This document shows, one piece after another, positions 11,300 through 23,097 of a stretch of DNA of 57,964 nucleotides. The notes beneath the pieces are model-generated. The model was not told where the DNA came from, searched no databases, and saw only the letters and a program-made list of their open reading frames with translations. A program made the translations under genes and the position numbers. The number at the start of each line of letters is the position of its first letter. Within the stretch, counting starts at the first letter, position 1. Origin of the DNA: Cochliopodium minus (Eukaryota; Discosea; Himatismenida; Cochliopodiidae); contig JAMYWO010000253.1 in NCBI GenBank assembly GCA_024220525.1, positions 1-57,964 on the forward strand. Reading direction: 5' to 3'.

Positions 11300-12457
11300 T
11301 TAATTTTTGTAATAAATTCTTCTTATTATGTCAGTCATTGAAGTGACAGCTATGATATTTCCTTTTTCTTTAATCCAGATTCTGTGAAAGCGATTTTTAA
11401 CAAGAGTGCTAAGCAACTCTTCAAAGGTGCTCGAAGGCTTCAAAGTAACCAACTTTAAAACTTTTCTGTCATCCAAAAAGCTAATAAATCAAAAAGATTG
11501 TTTTTGCTTGAAAATAAAATATTTTTTAAAAAAAAATCTCCGTACCATTTGATAGGAAGTGTTAAATCAACAAAACTTGTAGAATCCAATCCTCTAAGAT
11601 CACTCACGCTGAAATTGGCAACAGGATTCTTTTTTTCATCTACAATGATCACTGATGGAACTTTCTTGGTGAAGAGAATGTGGAGAACTTTGATTGTTGG
11701 TGTTTTTTCTTCGATGAAATTCACCACATCTTTATTCTCGATTTCAAGCTCCCTGATTGTCATTTTTGCAAGCTTTGGAAATTCTTTGATGTGAGAATGT
11801 ATGAAATTAATCAAGTTTGATTGAGTTAAAATATTCTCTACTTCATATTTATCATTTTCTTTTAACCTAAATCGATCACATAAAAAAGTTATTAATTTCT
11901 TTTTATTTTTCAAATTATTAATCAATAGGTTTCTTACAAAGGTACTCTGTGGAGACCTTGACCAAAAATGTCACATACATCACTGAGAAGTGATGTTTTT
12001 TTAAATATTGGTATACTTGGATTGTTTTTTGACAAATTGATTATTTCGTGAAGATTATTTTTTGATAATTCAAATCCGCTAAATGAAATCACCTATTTTT
12101 GAATCAAATTTAAATTATTTTCACTTTTTTTTCTTTATCTTTTCTTACTCTAAAATAATCCTCTTCCAAATCTTCTTCTGAAGGGTAGACAGATAATAAA
12201 TAGGTCATAATATCTATATAATCAACAAGTCCATTATATTCACCTTTATGATTGATTGATTATGTTTCTTTATACCAATAAAATCAAAATATTTTTTTTT
12301 TACCATTTTTGAATACTGGAGCACTTAATATTTTATTTTGTGAGAGTTTGGAAATTGCGTATTCAATAGTATCCAAAGAATCAAGAAAAATAATTTTTTG
12401 TGTTTTTAGAATTGTTTGAATCTGAGTATTTTTCAATAAATTTTGCAATCCCTCCAT
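11300..12457 (-). CDS. Four-CBS-domain protein, SNF4/AMPK-gamma-like
   Basis: Five exons (12457-12304, 12243-12149, 12092-11938, 11866-11546, 11480-11300) give 301 aa. Four CBS motifs follow in order: SLDTIEYAISKLSQNKILSA with GLVDYIDIMTYLL; DIFGQGLHRVPL with NILTQSNLINFIHSHI; TPTIKVLHILFTKKVPSVII with ANFSVSDLRGLD; and SSTFEELLSTLVKNRFHRIW with IIAVTSMTDIIRRI. The two HR(V/I) sites resemble the adenine-nucleotide sites of AMPK gamma and of plant CBSX/KINgamma proteins. There is no kinase or glycogen-binding domain, so it is either the gamma subunit of an AMPK complex or a stand-alone CBS regulator. Its tail converges on the ABC transporter gene, with 35 bp between the two stop codons. Confidence 0.78.
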
Positions 12458-12744
12458 ATTAGTTCTTTTTGTTTTAAATCTTCCTTTTTTTTTTATATTT
12501 TCTTTTTTGTTTTTCTTAAATTGTTTTTGAAAAGTGGAAATGAATTATATGGAATTTCAATTAAATTTCTTTTTTTATTCTTTTTTCCTTTTTTCAAATT
12601 TCTTTTAAAAATTAAAAATTAAAACTTTGTCGGAAAATACAATAATGATGCAAAGAAGATTTGATTCTTTTTATAAAAAATTAAAATAAGAGTTAAGAAA
12701 TCCACTCGAAATTATTTAACAAACTAAATTTTTTTACTCATTTA

Positions 12745-14651
12745 TTATTTTTTTTCAACAGGCAAAAATTTGTGAGAAGAAATTTTTTCTTTTGCAGGAT
12801 GATCACCACCAGTCGAAAAAGACAAAGGAATATCATGAGCCACATCAATAGAAGAAGCGGGAGAAAACCATTCCAAAAAACACCAAAAAATAAAACACAA
12901 AATGATTATGAAACAAATGATTTTGCCAGCGACCCTACCACAACGATAATAACATTTTAATTTTTGGAGTAATTGGTAATTGCTTCTTGCTTTTCTTGTC
13001 TTTGAAATTTTGTCGTAGATTTTCTCAGTTTTTTCAGCAATAATGTTCCAATGATACATTTTCTTCACTTTTTCGTGAATTTTTTGTCTGTCTGCATGTA
13101 TTTTAGTTAGTGATGAAAGCACTCCCTCATATAAATCTTCAGCGTTCGGCTTTGTTAAAGTTGCCAATGATTTTGGTAAAACCTCTATTTTCAAAAAAAA
13201 AAATATGATTAATTTAAATGAAAACAAATAAATAAATTCAAATTTTTTACCAGGTATTCCACCAACATTAGTACTATATTTTAATTTTAAAAGCTATTTT
13301 TTTATTTTTTATTTTTTATTTTTTTTATTTACCTCACAATGTACAATCCACAAGATGCTGCTTCTACAATCGCCATACAAAAAGCTTCAGTCAAAGAACA
13401 ATTTACAAAAATATCTCCTCTAACCAAAACGTCTCTCACATTGGCATGTTTCACTGCTCCCAACAACTCCACCTTATCAAACAACTGATGTTTTTCTACC
13501 ATCTCTTCTAATTGCAATCTCTTCGGACCATCACCTCCTTTAAAAAAAATTATTTTTTTATTTATTTTTGTTTATTTATTTTTATTTATTTTTATTTATT
13601 TTGTTTATTTTTTATTTTTCATTTTACCGATGATCCACCTACAATTTTCTATTTTGGCACATACTTTTGGGATTATATCTATCAATAAATCAAGACCCTT
13701 TCTGTAAGCCAATCTTCCAACATAAACAAAAGTAACTAAAAAAAATTTTTGAAAAAATTAAATTATTCCAAGAAAAGGTTTTTTTTTTTAAATACTTTTT
13801 TCTGGATAAGAAGATTGAGAAGGATCTGGGGTAAATAATGCTGGATCTATTGCATTTGGAATTACAGATACACGTGAAGGATCAATAGATGCTCTTAACA
13901 CGGTATTTTCTTTGCTTGTATGTGATACACAGACTACGTGGCTTATGTCTGACAATGCCCACTTCAAGATCTTGTTCATGTGTATGCTGCTTGCATCTGC
14001 GAATCCAAATAGAGAATGATCTGTGAAACATGTTGGGTAATTCATTATAGATCCCATCAACAAAGATTCTAATGCAAGAGTAGAAAAGGCCTATTTTTAT
14101 ATTATATTTAAAAATTTAAATTAATTTCACTGAAAAAAAAAAAAATTTTAGAACATGTTATTTACAGAATGACAATGTATGATATCCACTCTTTCTCTTA
14201 TCAATATATTTCTCACCAATGGCATTGTTGATATTATTGTTGGAAATGAACTTTCGTTGTACATAGGTAGTTGAGGAATGTAATATACTTTGAGACCATT
14301 TGTTGTGTATCTTATTCCTTTTCTATTTCCATAAGCATGTGTGATAATAATCACTTTATTTCCTCTTTTTTTTAAAAAAAATTATCTTTAAGATGAAATG
14401 TAATTATAAATCTCTTTTTTAAGGAGTTGTTTTGAGATGATTGATTATACAATCTTTCAATATAAACAATTTAAGTTGATTCCATATTTTCCAATTAATC
14501 AGAATTCTTTATCCTCTTTAATAATTTTTTGCCTTTTCATCAAACATTGTGATAATTGATACTGATGATTTTCTGCACCACCAAAATTTGGATAGAACAT
14601 ATCAGATATTAATGCTATTGTATGTTTCTTGGTTATAATTTCACTCTCCAT
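12745..14651 (-). CDS. pigA: Phosphatidylinositol N-acetylglucosaminyltransferase catalytic subunit PIG-A
   Basis: Seven exons (14651-14533, 14364-14166, 14090-13796, 13735-13628, 13537-13333, 13273-13251, 13184-12745) give 462 aa. It makes GlcNAc-PI, the first step of GPI-anchor synthesis, on the cytosolic face of the ER. Sequence landmarks are [20 protein letters not shown], then [74 protein letters not shown] and [16 protein letters not shown], followed by [14 protein letters not shown]-terminal membrane span ([15 protein letters not shown]) and the [11 protein letters not shown] motif follow. This is full family length (GT4 fold). The sixth exon is only 23 nt, and the first intron uses a GC donor (14532-14365): no GT donor fits, and the GC site restores the conserved junction [12 protein letters not shown]. 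Confidence 0.95.
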
Positions 14652-14706
14652 GATCAATTCCAATTTTTTTATTTATATTTCGTTGAAAATTAAAAAAAAA
14701 AGCAAA
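14652..14706. promoter_or_regulatory. 55-bp shared 5' region of pigA and tsc1
   Basis: Only 55 bp separate the ATG of pigA (minus) from the ATG of tsc1 (plus). The spacer is T-rich on one side and A-rich on the other. Both promoters and both 5' UTRs must therefore overlap each other or the neighbouring coding sequence. No TATA box or other named element can be assigned with confidence. Confidence 0.5.
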
Positions 14707-16886
14707 ATGGTAAAAGACGCTGAAAGAATATTCAAATCAATTCTTTCAGAATCTTTCAATGAAAAGCTTATATCATCCTTTGATGTAAAAGATCTTTCGA
14801 ATTGCGTTGATAAATTAAAAGTACTTGATAAATTGATGAGAAATGAGGGATATCTAAAAACATCAGGACAGATATCGATATATTATCAATATCTATCCAA
14901 AATAACAGACCTGTTATTATCATATAATGAATTACTACCTCATCTTGAAACACTAATCAAATTTTTGTTCCTTCATCTAAATAATGAGGAGAATGCAAAG
15001 GTGATCATTGATAACATCTCCAATGAAAAATATATTGTGATAAGAAATAAGATATTCAGAAGAGTAATCTTTCATTCCTTCTTCAATCAAAACACAGAGA
15101 CATATGCCCAAATATTAATAAAGTTTCAAGAAGCAACAAATGAAAATGCAGAAGTAAGATCAAAGTAGGATAATTAATTAGTCCCTTTGATTGATATTTA
15201 AATTCAAAATGTAGGTATTCTATGAAGATATCGAGAAATATCTGGGAGATAATCAAAAACTGAAGAAAATATCGTTCCTTCTATGCGAAATAGCAACAAA
15301 AGAAACAGCAAGAACCTACAAAATAAGCAAAACGAAAATAATAGAGTCATTAGTTAAAAGCAGCATCCAAAACCAAGAATTAGAAACTACAGTGTTGAGC
15401 ACCTACGCAATCCTCATGTTATTCGAAGTATGTATACAACAAATAGCATTAAACATAGAAGAAATGTTCATTCTTTTCAAACAATTATTACAATGGAACA
15501 TTTCAAAAAGTCATGAAATAATGTTCAACGAACCCGAAAAATGCTGCAAAATTTTCTTTGATAATTTGTACACAAACTTTCCCAACTATTTCATTCAATA
15601 TCTCCAGAAAAACTTTGTAGAAGATAGTTTGGAAAAAAAGAGAATAGAGTATTACTGTTTAAACGTCTCCTTGCATCCTTTCGTAGTGTTTCCCAACCCA
15701 ATGTACGAAATCAGCAATGAAAGATGGAAAAATAAAGAAGAAGCTATCCTCCCTTCCTTGTTGCTACACCAAAAAGAAATTTCCTTTCATCTCAAATCTC
15801 TTTATAAATTCAAAGAAAATTCAATAGTCAATACCTCTATTGAAAATTCTCCTCTATCTAATTCTCCTTCAAATTCTAATGAACACCTCGAACACCAATT
15901 ACTTTCTCTTCATTCTCAAATCTTAAACACTTTTCCTAACATCATAGACAATCAATCTATTAGTAAATGCATTGATGTACAAGTTCTCCGCTCCAAAATC
16001 TTTTTGCTTCAAAACGAAGTATTATTCCATAAATTCAACAATAAAAAAACTTTGCAACATCTTTCTTCTCAACACAACAATTTCATCCAATCTTTTGAAA
16101 ATCATTCTAATGTTAATGATTTGGAAAGTTTGGTAAAAGAAAAGAAACAAAAAATCAAAATGTTGAAACTTGACAAAGCTGAAATCGAAGAGAAGTTCAA
16201 GAATTATCAATCTTCTCAACAATCTTCTTTAGAGCAACTCAATGAGAAATTCTTGCAACTTTATGAGTCGACCAAAAATATGCAAAAGAAAGATGAAAAA
16301 ACAAAAGATAAAGAAAAAGAAGAACTAAGAAAGAAATTGAACAAGAAAGAAAAAGAGTATAAAATATTTTTTTTTATTTAATTAAATTTAAATTTTTTTT
16401 AATAAAAAAAAAAGAGTGCATGAATTAAAAACACAGATCAAAGATGCTTTACCAAGAATAAAAGAACAAAAAGCTTTCGAGAAAGAAAAGAGGATTTTGG
16501 AAGAACAAATAATGATGTGGTCTCATAAAAACTCTCAAGACCTCAAAGTCCTTCCAACCCAACTCGAGATAACGAAATATAACTTGGAAAATCAACAAAA
16601 CCTCGTTAAAAAATTGGAGAATCAAGTTAAACAATTAGTTGAAGAGCTACAAGATACTCATTTGGAATTTAACAAGTTGAATCTTAACAATACAAAACTT
16701 ATAAAAGAAAATGAACAATTGAAGTCTAATTTCATTTCTCAAAAAAAACTTCTCGAGTACCAAAATCAACTTAACTCACACAAAATAGAAATGGTAGAGA
16801 ACAAGTACAAAAATTTGAAGATATTGTTTGTTGGGTTAGAAAGGCAGTTCCTCAATTATGACAACAAATCACAAAAGAATAAATAA
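14707..16886 (+). CDS. tsc1: Hamartin (TSC1) homologue
   Basis: Three exons (14707-15153, 15215-16356, 16415-16886) give 686 aa. The N-terminal ~300 residues are a helical solenoid containing the hamartin core: LYTNFPNYFIQYLQKNF, then LHPFVVFPNP and a conserved RWKNKEEAI, aligning with the human LYGMFPCNFVSFL ... RIHPELVTG ... RRWKRLE segment. A Ser/Asn-rich linker leads to long C-terminal coiled coils (about residues 430-660, e.g. KKQKIKMLKLDKAEIEEKF and NLVKKLENQVKQLVEELQD). TSC1 with TSC2 is the GAP complex for Rheb that restrains TORC1; the coiled coil is where TSC2 and TBC1D7 bind. It is shorter than human hamartin (1164 aa) and typical of protists. No TSC2 gene is in this window. It shares a very short 5' spacer with pigA. 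Confidence 0.8.
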
Positions 16887-16947
16887 TAAAAAGAGAATTT
16901 TTTTTAAAGAGAATTTATTTAATAATTTAATTTTTTAATATTTTAAT

Positions 16948-17983
<1,036 letters not shown>

Positions 17984-18123
17984 TTTTTTTTTTTTTTTGA
18001 GAATAAGAATCTGATTTAAAAGTGATTAAAATTTCTTTAAAAGGATGAAAAGTTTGTTTTTAGTTTGAAAAACTTTAAAATATTAGAAAAAAAAAATTTT
18101 TTATTAACAAATTTTAAACGTTT

Positions 18124-19561
18124 TTAAATCGATTCGTATTCAAACAAAATGTTTTTAGCTTCTTTGTGACCTAACTCTTCAGCCTTTATCAAAAGTTGGA
18201 TAGCTTTTTTATCATTTCTTTTTACACCTTTTCCACTGGCATAAATAAGGGCGAGATTAAAAGTAGCGTTGCAATGATCTTTATCTGAAGCTCTTTGATA
18301 GAGTTGAATAGCCTTGTAAAAATCTTGTTGGACACCTCCCAATCCTTCTTCAAATATTTGAGCTACTTTATACATTGATTCCAAATGTCCAAGCTCTATT
18401 GCATTGAAATAAAATTCGAGAGGTAATTTGAAATCATAAAATCCTACTTATTTAATTTCATTAATTCAAAATAGACATTTTTTTTTTGTTTAACTTTTCA
18501 AACTTTTTTTTATAACTATTTTTTTCTTGTTCATTTTTTTACCATTAGTTGTGAAATGTTCTGCAATAACAAAATTAGTGTTTGAAAGTTCTTTTTCAGC
18601 GATTTGGGTTAAATGATCAATATCAATAATTTCGGTGGACAAACTCTTAACGTTGCTTATTGCCAAAATCAAACTATTGAGACTATCCAAGTGTCCCAAA
18701 TGAATTGCCCGTTTGAAAAATTCTACAGATCTATCAAGATTTTTCTCGATTTCACTTTCACCATTCAAATAAATATTAGCCAAATTATAAATGGAGTTGA
18801 TATCGTTCTTTTTGGCTGCTCTTTCGTAAAGTTCGATGCTTTTTTGGATATCTTTTTTGATTGGAGGATATTCTTTTTCTCCTATCTGATATATCTTTGC
18901 AAGTTCACTTGCAGCATAACTATTATCTTTTTCGACAGCTTCTTCCAAGTAGGTGATAGCTTTATGTATATCTTTATTTACTCCTAATCCCTTTTGATAG
19001 AATTGAGCAAGATAATATAAAGATTTTTTCTTCAGTTGAATAGGATTGGAATCATCGTTTAAGATTTCTGAGAATAATTCATGTGCTTTTTCATAATCAT
19101 TATTCATTTCCCAACCATAAAAAAATCTTAAAGCCTTTGCAAATTTATTTTTATCACTACAATATTTGGAGCAAATGTCATGTGCTAATTGATTATTTTC
19201 GAATCCCAGTATCCCCAATTTCAATAAACATCCCAATATCGAATTATTGACATCCATATACTCTCCCTCTAAATTATATTTAAAAGGGGTGGATGTTTAT
19301 ATTTGAAATAGAGGAAATATAAAGCTGAATAAGCAAAAATATAAATTTTAGGTGTTAATTTTAATTACCATTCTCTTTATTTTCAATCTTGATTGGGTAA
19401 TATTCACTGAAACTAAAGCTTGTGGAAGAATACTTTCTGATATTCCAATAATGATTGAGGGAAGGAAAATGCAAAGGAGATAATAATCCCTTGAATTTAA
19501 AATTGAAAGAAGAAGGGATAAAAAAGTTCCTCTTTGATCCAAATTTTTTTTCAAATTTCAT
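18124..19561 (-). CDS. Sel1-repeat protein with likely mitochondrial presequence
   Basis: Three exons (19561-19369, 19268-18543, 18446-18124) give 413 aa. Sel1-like repeats (36-residue helical pairs) cover residues ~110-410: YYLAQFYQKGLGVNKDIHKA, ASELAKIYQIGEKE, IYNLANIYLNGES, MYKVAQIFEEGLGGVQQDFY, FNLALIYASGKGVKRNDKKA. These are adaptor solenoids used in ER-associated degradation and in mitochondrial assembly factors. The first exon (MKFEKKFGSKRNFFIPSSF ... SSTSFSFSEYYP) is basic, aromatic and Ser-rich, and splices in frame into the repeat exon, which suggests mitochondrial import. A shorter start at 19257 (MDVNNS) is possible. No specific family member can be named. Confidence 0.75.
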
Positions 19562-19594
19562 TTTTATTATTCTTTAATTTTTTTTTATATTTTG

Positions 19595-20595
19595 TTACAA
19601 ATACTTTTTCCTCAATTTAAAAATCCAATCATTCAAAAAATCCATATGTTCAAAAGAATCAGGAATATCACAACCACCACTCTCCAATTTATTCAAAAGC
19701 TGGTTATAAACAAGTGTACAATCCTCAAAGAAAACCTCCTTGTCAACCAAACCAGATTTTACCTTTACCAAATAATCTCGTCGATCACCTTCAACAAAAG
19801 TAGAAGGTTCTAAACCATTAGAAATATCTTCCGCTTGATAAAGTAATCTCCTTATGTGATAAATTTTTTTGTTGTGTTCTAATCTCCTCTTTAGAAATTT
19901 TAATTGGTTTCCAACGTATGTTAGATAATAATTTAAACACTGTTTCGTCAAGAACCACTTTCTTTTGCTTTTCAACTCTAAAAATTCTCCGCTTTCATAC
20001 GCATACTTTTCTCCAAATTTTTCATTGTCGATATATAGACAGGCCAACACTTCGAAATTTCCTTTTGATAACAGTGAACAGAATTTTCCTATTTCATGTA
20101 CACTATTAATATTAATATGGGCTTAATATTTAAAGATTTTATTGTTATAATATTTGATGAATAGATTTAAAATTGTTTGATATATCATTTCACTTTGTTT
20201 CGTTTTTTATCATTCTTTATTATTCTTTATTTCTCTAATAAATAAAAAATTTACTTTATATCTGGCTTTTCATCATGATTATGTACTGCATATTTTAATC
20301 TTTCAGGCGGATGAATTTTGAATAATGTTTTGGTTGGTTCCACATACACCGATTTAAAATCTTCATCACTATATTTCTTATCTGAAAGATTCCATGCTGT
20401 GCTTCCTGTTATAAATGAAAACAATACAACACATCCCTGTATTTTTATCACTCTTTCAAGGAAGATGTCAATTACTTTCTTGCTATATAAGGATTTGTCA
20501 GATTTTTCAACTTCAATGAGCTCCATCATCAATCCTCCACAATTCTGACAAAATGGGTTCCCTTCATTTTTAAATTCATGCTTACATATCTCCAT
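19595..20595 (-). CDS. RlaP-type predicted nucleotidyltransferase with N-terminal zinc-ribbon-like motif
   Basis: Two exons (20595-20255, 20102-19595) give 282 aa. It belongs to the DNA-polymerase-beta-superfamily group of phage/bacterial RNA-repair nucleotidyltransferases (RlaP/COG3541, Pfam Nuc-transf). The signature is GSTAWNLSDKKYSDEDFKSV: the GS motif, then an acidic pair in SDEDFK where bacterial members have SDYDLRGV. NVHEIGKFCSLLSKGNFEVL, then the helical HIRRLLYQAEDISNG, correspond to conserved C-terminal blocks. Ahead of it stands a Cys/His motif, CKHEF...CQNCGG, resembling a small Zn ribbon and not usual in the family. The second carboxylate position is D-x-D-like, so the active site could be intact. 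Substrate and role in a eukaryote are unknown. Confidence 0.72.
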
Positions 20596-20743
20596 TTTTT
20601 TTAAAATTTTAGAAAGATTTCAAAAATTAAAATGAAATGCTCTTTGTTGAGTTATTATATCATCAATATCCCGAAATATTTTTACATCTCAAACAATTCA
20701 AAAAATAAAAAAAAAAATTGTTGAAGCATTTTTGATTTAAAAA

Positions 20744-21394
20744 ATGTCCACACCTGCAAGAAGAAGATTGATGAGAGATTTTAAAAGAATAACTAAAGAG
20801 CCTCCAGATGGAGTATCTGCAGCACCCAACGAAAATAATATTATGATGTGGCATGCTGTAATTTTTGGACCAGAAGAAACAACATGGGAAGGAGGTAAAT
20901 TAGATTGTTTTTTGAAAAATTATAGCAATTTATAAGAATATATTGACAACAAAATCTTTGTCTGAACAAATTTTATAAAATTAAATGCTTAAATATTCGT
21001 CTTTTATAACTGAAATATAATTCAATTTTCAAAACTAGGGACATTTAAATTATCAATGGAATTTACAGAAGAATATCCAAATAAAGCACCAAAAGTATTA
21101 TTTTTATCAGAAATGTTTCATCCAAATATTTATAAAGACGGGAGCATCTGTTTGGATATCCTCCAAAACAAATGGAGTCCAATATTTGATATCTCTGCGA
21201 TATTGACATCTATAAGATCACTCTTGCCAGATCCTAATCCTAATTCACCAGCCAATGCAGAGGCTGCTAGGTTATTTGTGGAAAATAAAAGGGAATACAA
21301 TAAAAAAGTTCAAGAAAAAGTTGAATTAAGTTGGCAAGGTGATGATGACGATGATTCTGATGGAGGTGATGATAATGGTGATGAAGATAATTGA
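20744..21394 (+). CDS. rad6: Ubiquitin-conjugating enzyme E2, RAD6/UBE2A-B type
   Basis: Two exons (20744-20894, 21039-21394) give 168 aa. [16 protein letters not shown] opens the protein exactly as in RAD6/UBE2A. The catalytic block is [20 protein letters not shown] with the active Cys in SICLD, then WSP and [22 protein letters not shown]6 with Rad18 or Bre1-type E3s ubiquitinates PCNA and histone H2B. The C-terminal tail is acidic ([17 protein letters not shown]), as in yeast Rad6 and unlike the short human forms. The divergent neighbour is the nucleotidyltransferase gene. Confidence 0.95.
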
Positions 21395-21559
21395 TAAGAT
21401 TAAATAAATTATCAAAAAAAAAAAAAAAAATTAAACATATTGTATCATACAATTTAAAAAACACAAAGATTTCTTTCAAAATTTCGTATTGGCGATTTAT
21501 AAACATTAATTTCATTCTTAGAAAAAAAAACAACACAATCCTTTTATAAATAAAAAACT

Positions 21560-23044
21560 TTATAAACAACCAGGACAGTTAAATAAGTTTTCGTGTATAA
21601 ACAAATCACAATCGATGCAAAAAGAAGAATTACATAAATCACATTCAAATCTATTTTTTTTGAGAATTTCTAAACAGGAGAAACATTTCAAATCTTCTCT
21701 TTCCACTTGATGCTCCAAAAACTTGTTGATTGGAAACAAATGGTGATAAGTACGGGCAAGATGAGGAGAAGAAATCAAAGATAAACCACAAATAACACAA
21801 TCAGTAGGAAGTTCACAATATTTGCTTTGACATTGAGGACAATAATAACCTCCTCTCTTTAACTCTTTGTGACTTTTCCAAAAAAATATTAAAAATATTA
21901 AATTTAAAGAATTTCTCTTTTACCAAACACATATGGAATAGTTTTCTTCGTTAGAATAAGCTGGGAAACCCATTTTCATTAAATAAACCAAATTGTTCTG
22001 GACCATTTGAGGGGGTGGTTGAATAAAAGTGAAAAGCAAAGATCGGAACCTGGAAATATCCATGGGAACGAAATATTTACCTTCAGTTTCTTCACAAATT
22101 TTTTTGCAGATGAAAACTTCAGATGACAAACTGATGATAGATGTTTTTATTTTGCTTTTTTTTAGTTTTTCTATTGTATCCAGAATTTCACCCGGATCAC
22201 AAGTGGAGATGCTTCCCGTAATAAATATGATTTCTCTTGTACCAAACTTTGGAATATTACTAAACAAAAAATTGTTTGTTTAAAGACAAAGATAAAAATT
22301 TTTTTTTGAATTTTCTAGAATTCAAATTTAATTTTCAAAAAAATATAAAGTCAAATTATAATTTGAATAGCTTTATCAAATTATATTCAAATGATATCCT
22401 TCATAACAACAATTTGAAATATATTTTAAAAAAGATTACTATAATGTTTTATGTGCGAGCTCTAGAGAATTTTGGAAAGAGATGGTACCTCTTCCCTTAT
22501 CCAGATTCTCCTTCAACGCTTGTATATGTTGCTTTGGATTGCCGCTCAACTCTGTGAGCCTCTCTGCAACTGCATCTCTGCTTATGATGACAGATAAATG
22601 GGATAATGGGTTCTGATCAAAGTAATCTGTGATGAATTCACTTGCTATCTCTTCTGTGACCTTCAATCTTGATGGATCAAAATCTTTCTCGTGCATTGAT
22701 ATAGATCCATCCACTATCAAGATCACATATCTTATCATCCCTCTTTTGATCTTCTCAAAATTGTATATTTCATGCAGATTTCTTGTTTTTATAAATTTAT
22801 ATTTAAAAATTTAAAGATTATTCAGTATATAAACCCTTATTCTCACCTTCTTCTTCTTATCTTTTCTTCAAATTCAAAATCTGGTATTTCTTTAGTTTCT
22901 TCATTTGTTAATCCTGTCCATATCTGCTCATATTTTTCCCATTTATATCCTCCTCCTTTTATTTGTTGATAAATCAAAAAATATATTGAGAAAAAGTAAA
23001 GTTAAATTGATACCATTATTATTGTTGTTGGTATCATCTTCCAT
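21560..23044 (-). CDS. gtf2h2: TFIIH core subunit p44/SSL1
   Basis: Five exons (23044-23014, 22955-22847, 22781-22440, 22259-21924, 21872-21560) give 376 aa. It is the TFIIH subunit that binds and activates the XPD helicase in transcription initiation and nucleotide excision repair. Landmarks: KRGMIRYVILIVDGSISM (VWA start), FDQNPLSHLSVIISRD, AERLTELSGNPKQHI, IPKFGTREIIFITGSISTCD, ISLSSEVFICKKICEETEGK, then the zinc region YYCPQCQSKYCELPTDCVIC, SSPHLARTYHHLFP, and the C-terminal C4/RING-like CFSCLEILKKNRFECDLC. Full length for the family. Confidence 0.95.
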
Positions 23045-23097
23045 TTTGAAAGAAATATGTGATGGATTTCAAAAATTAGATCTCAATTTTTTTTTTT

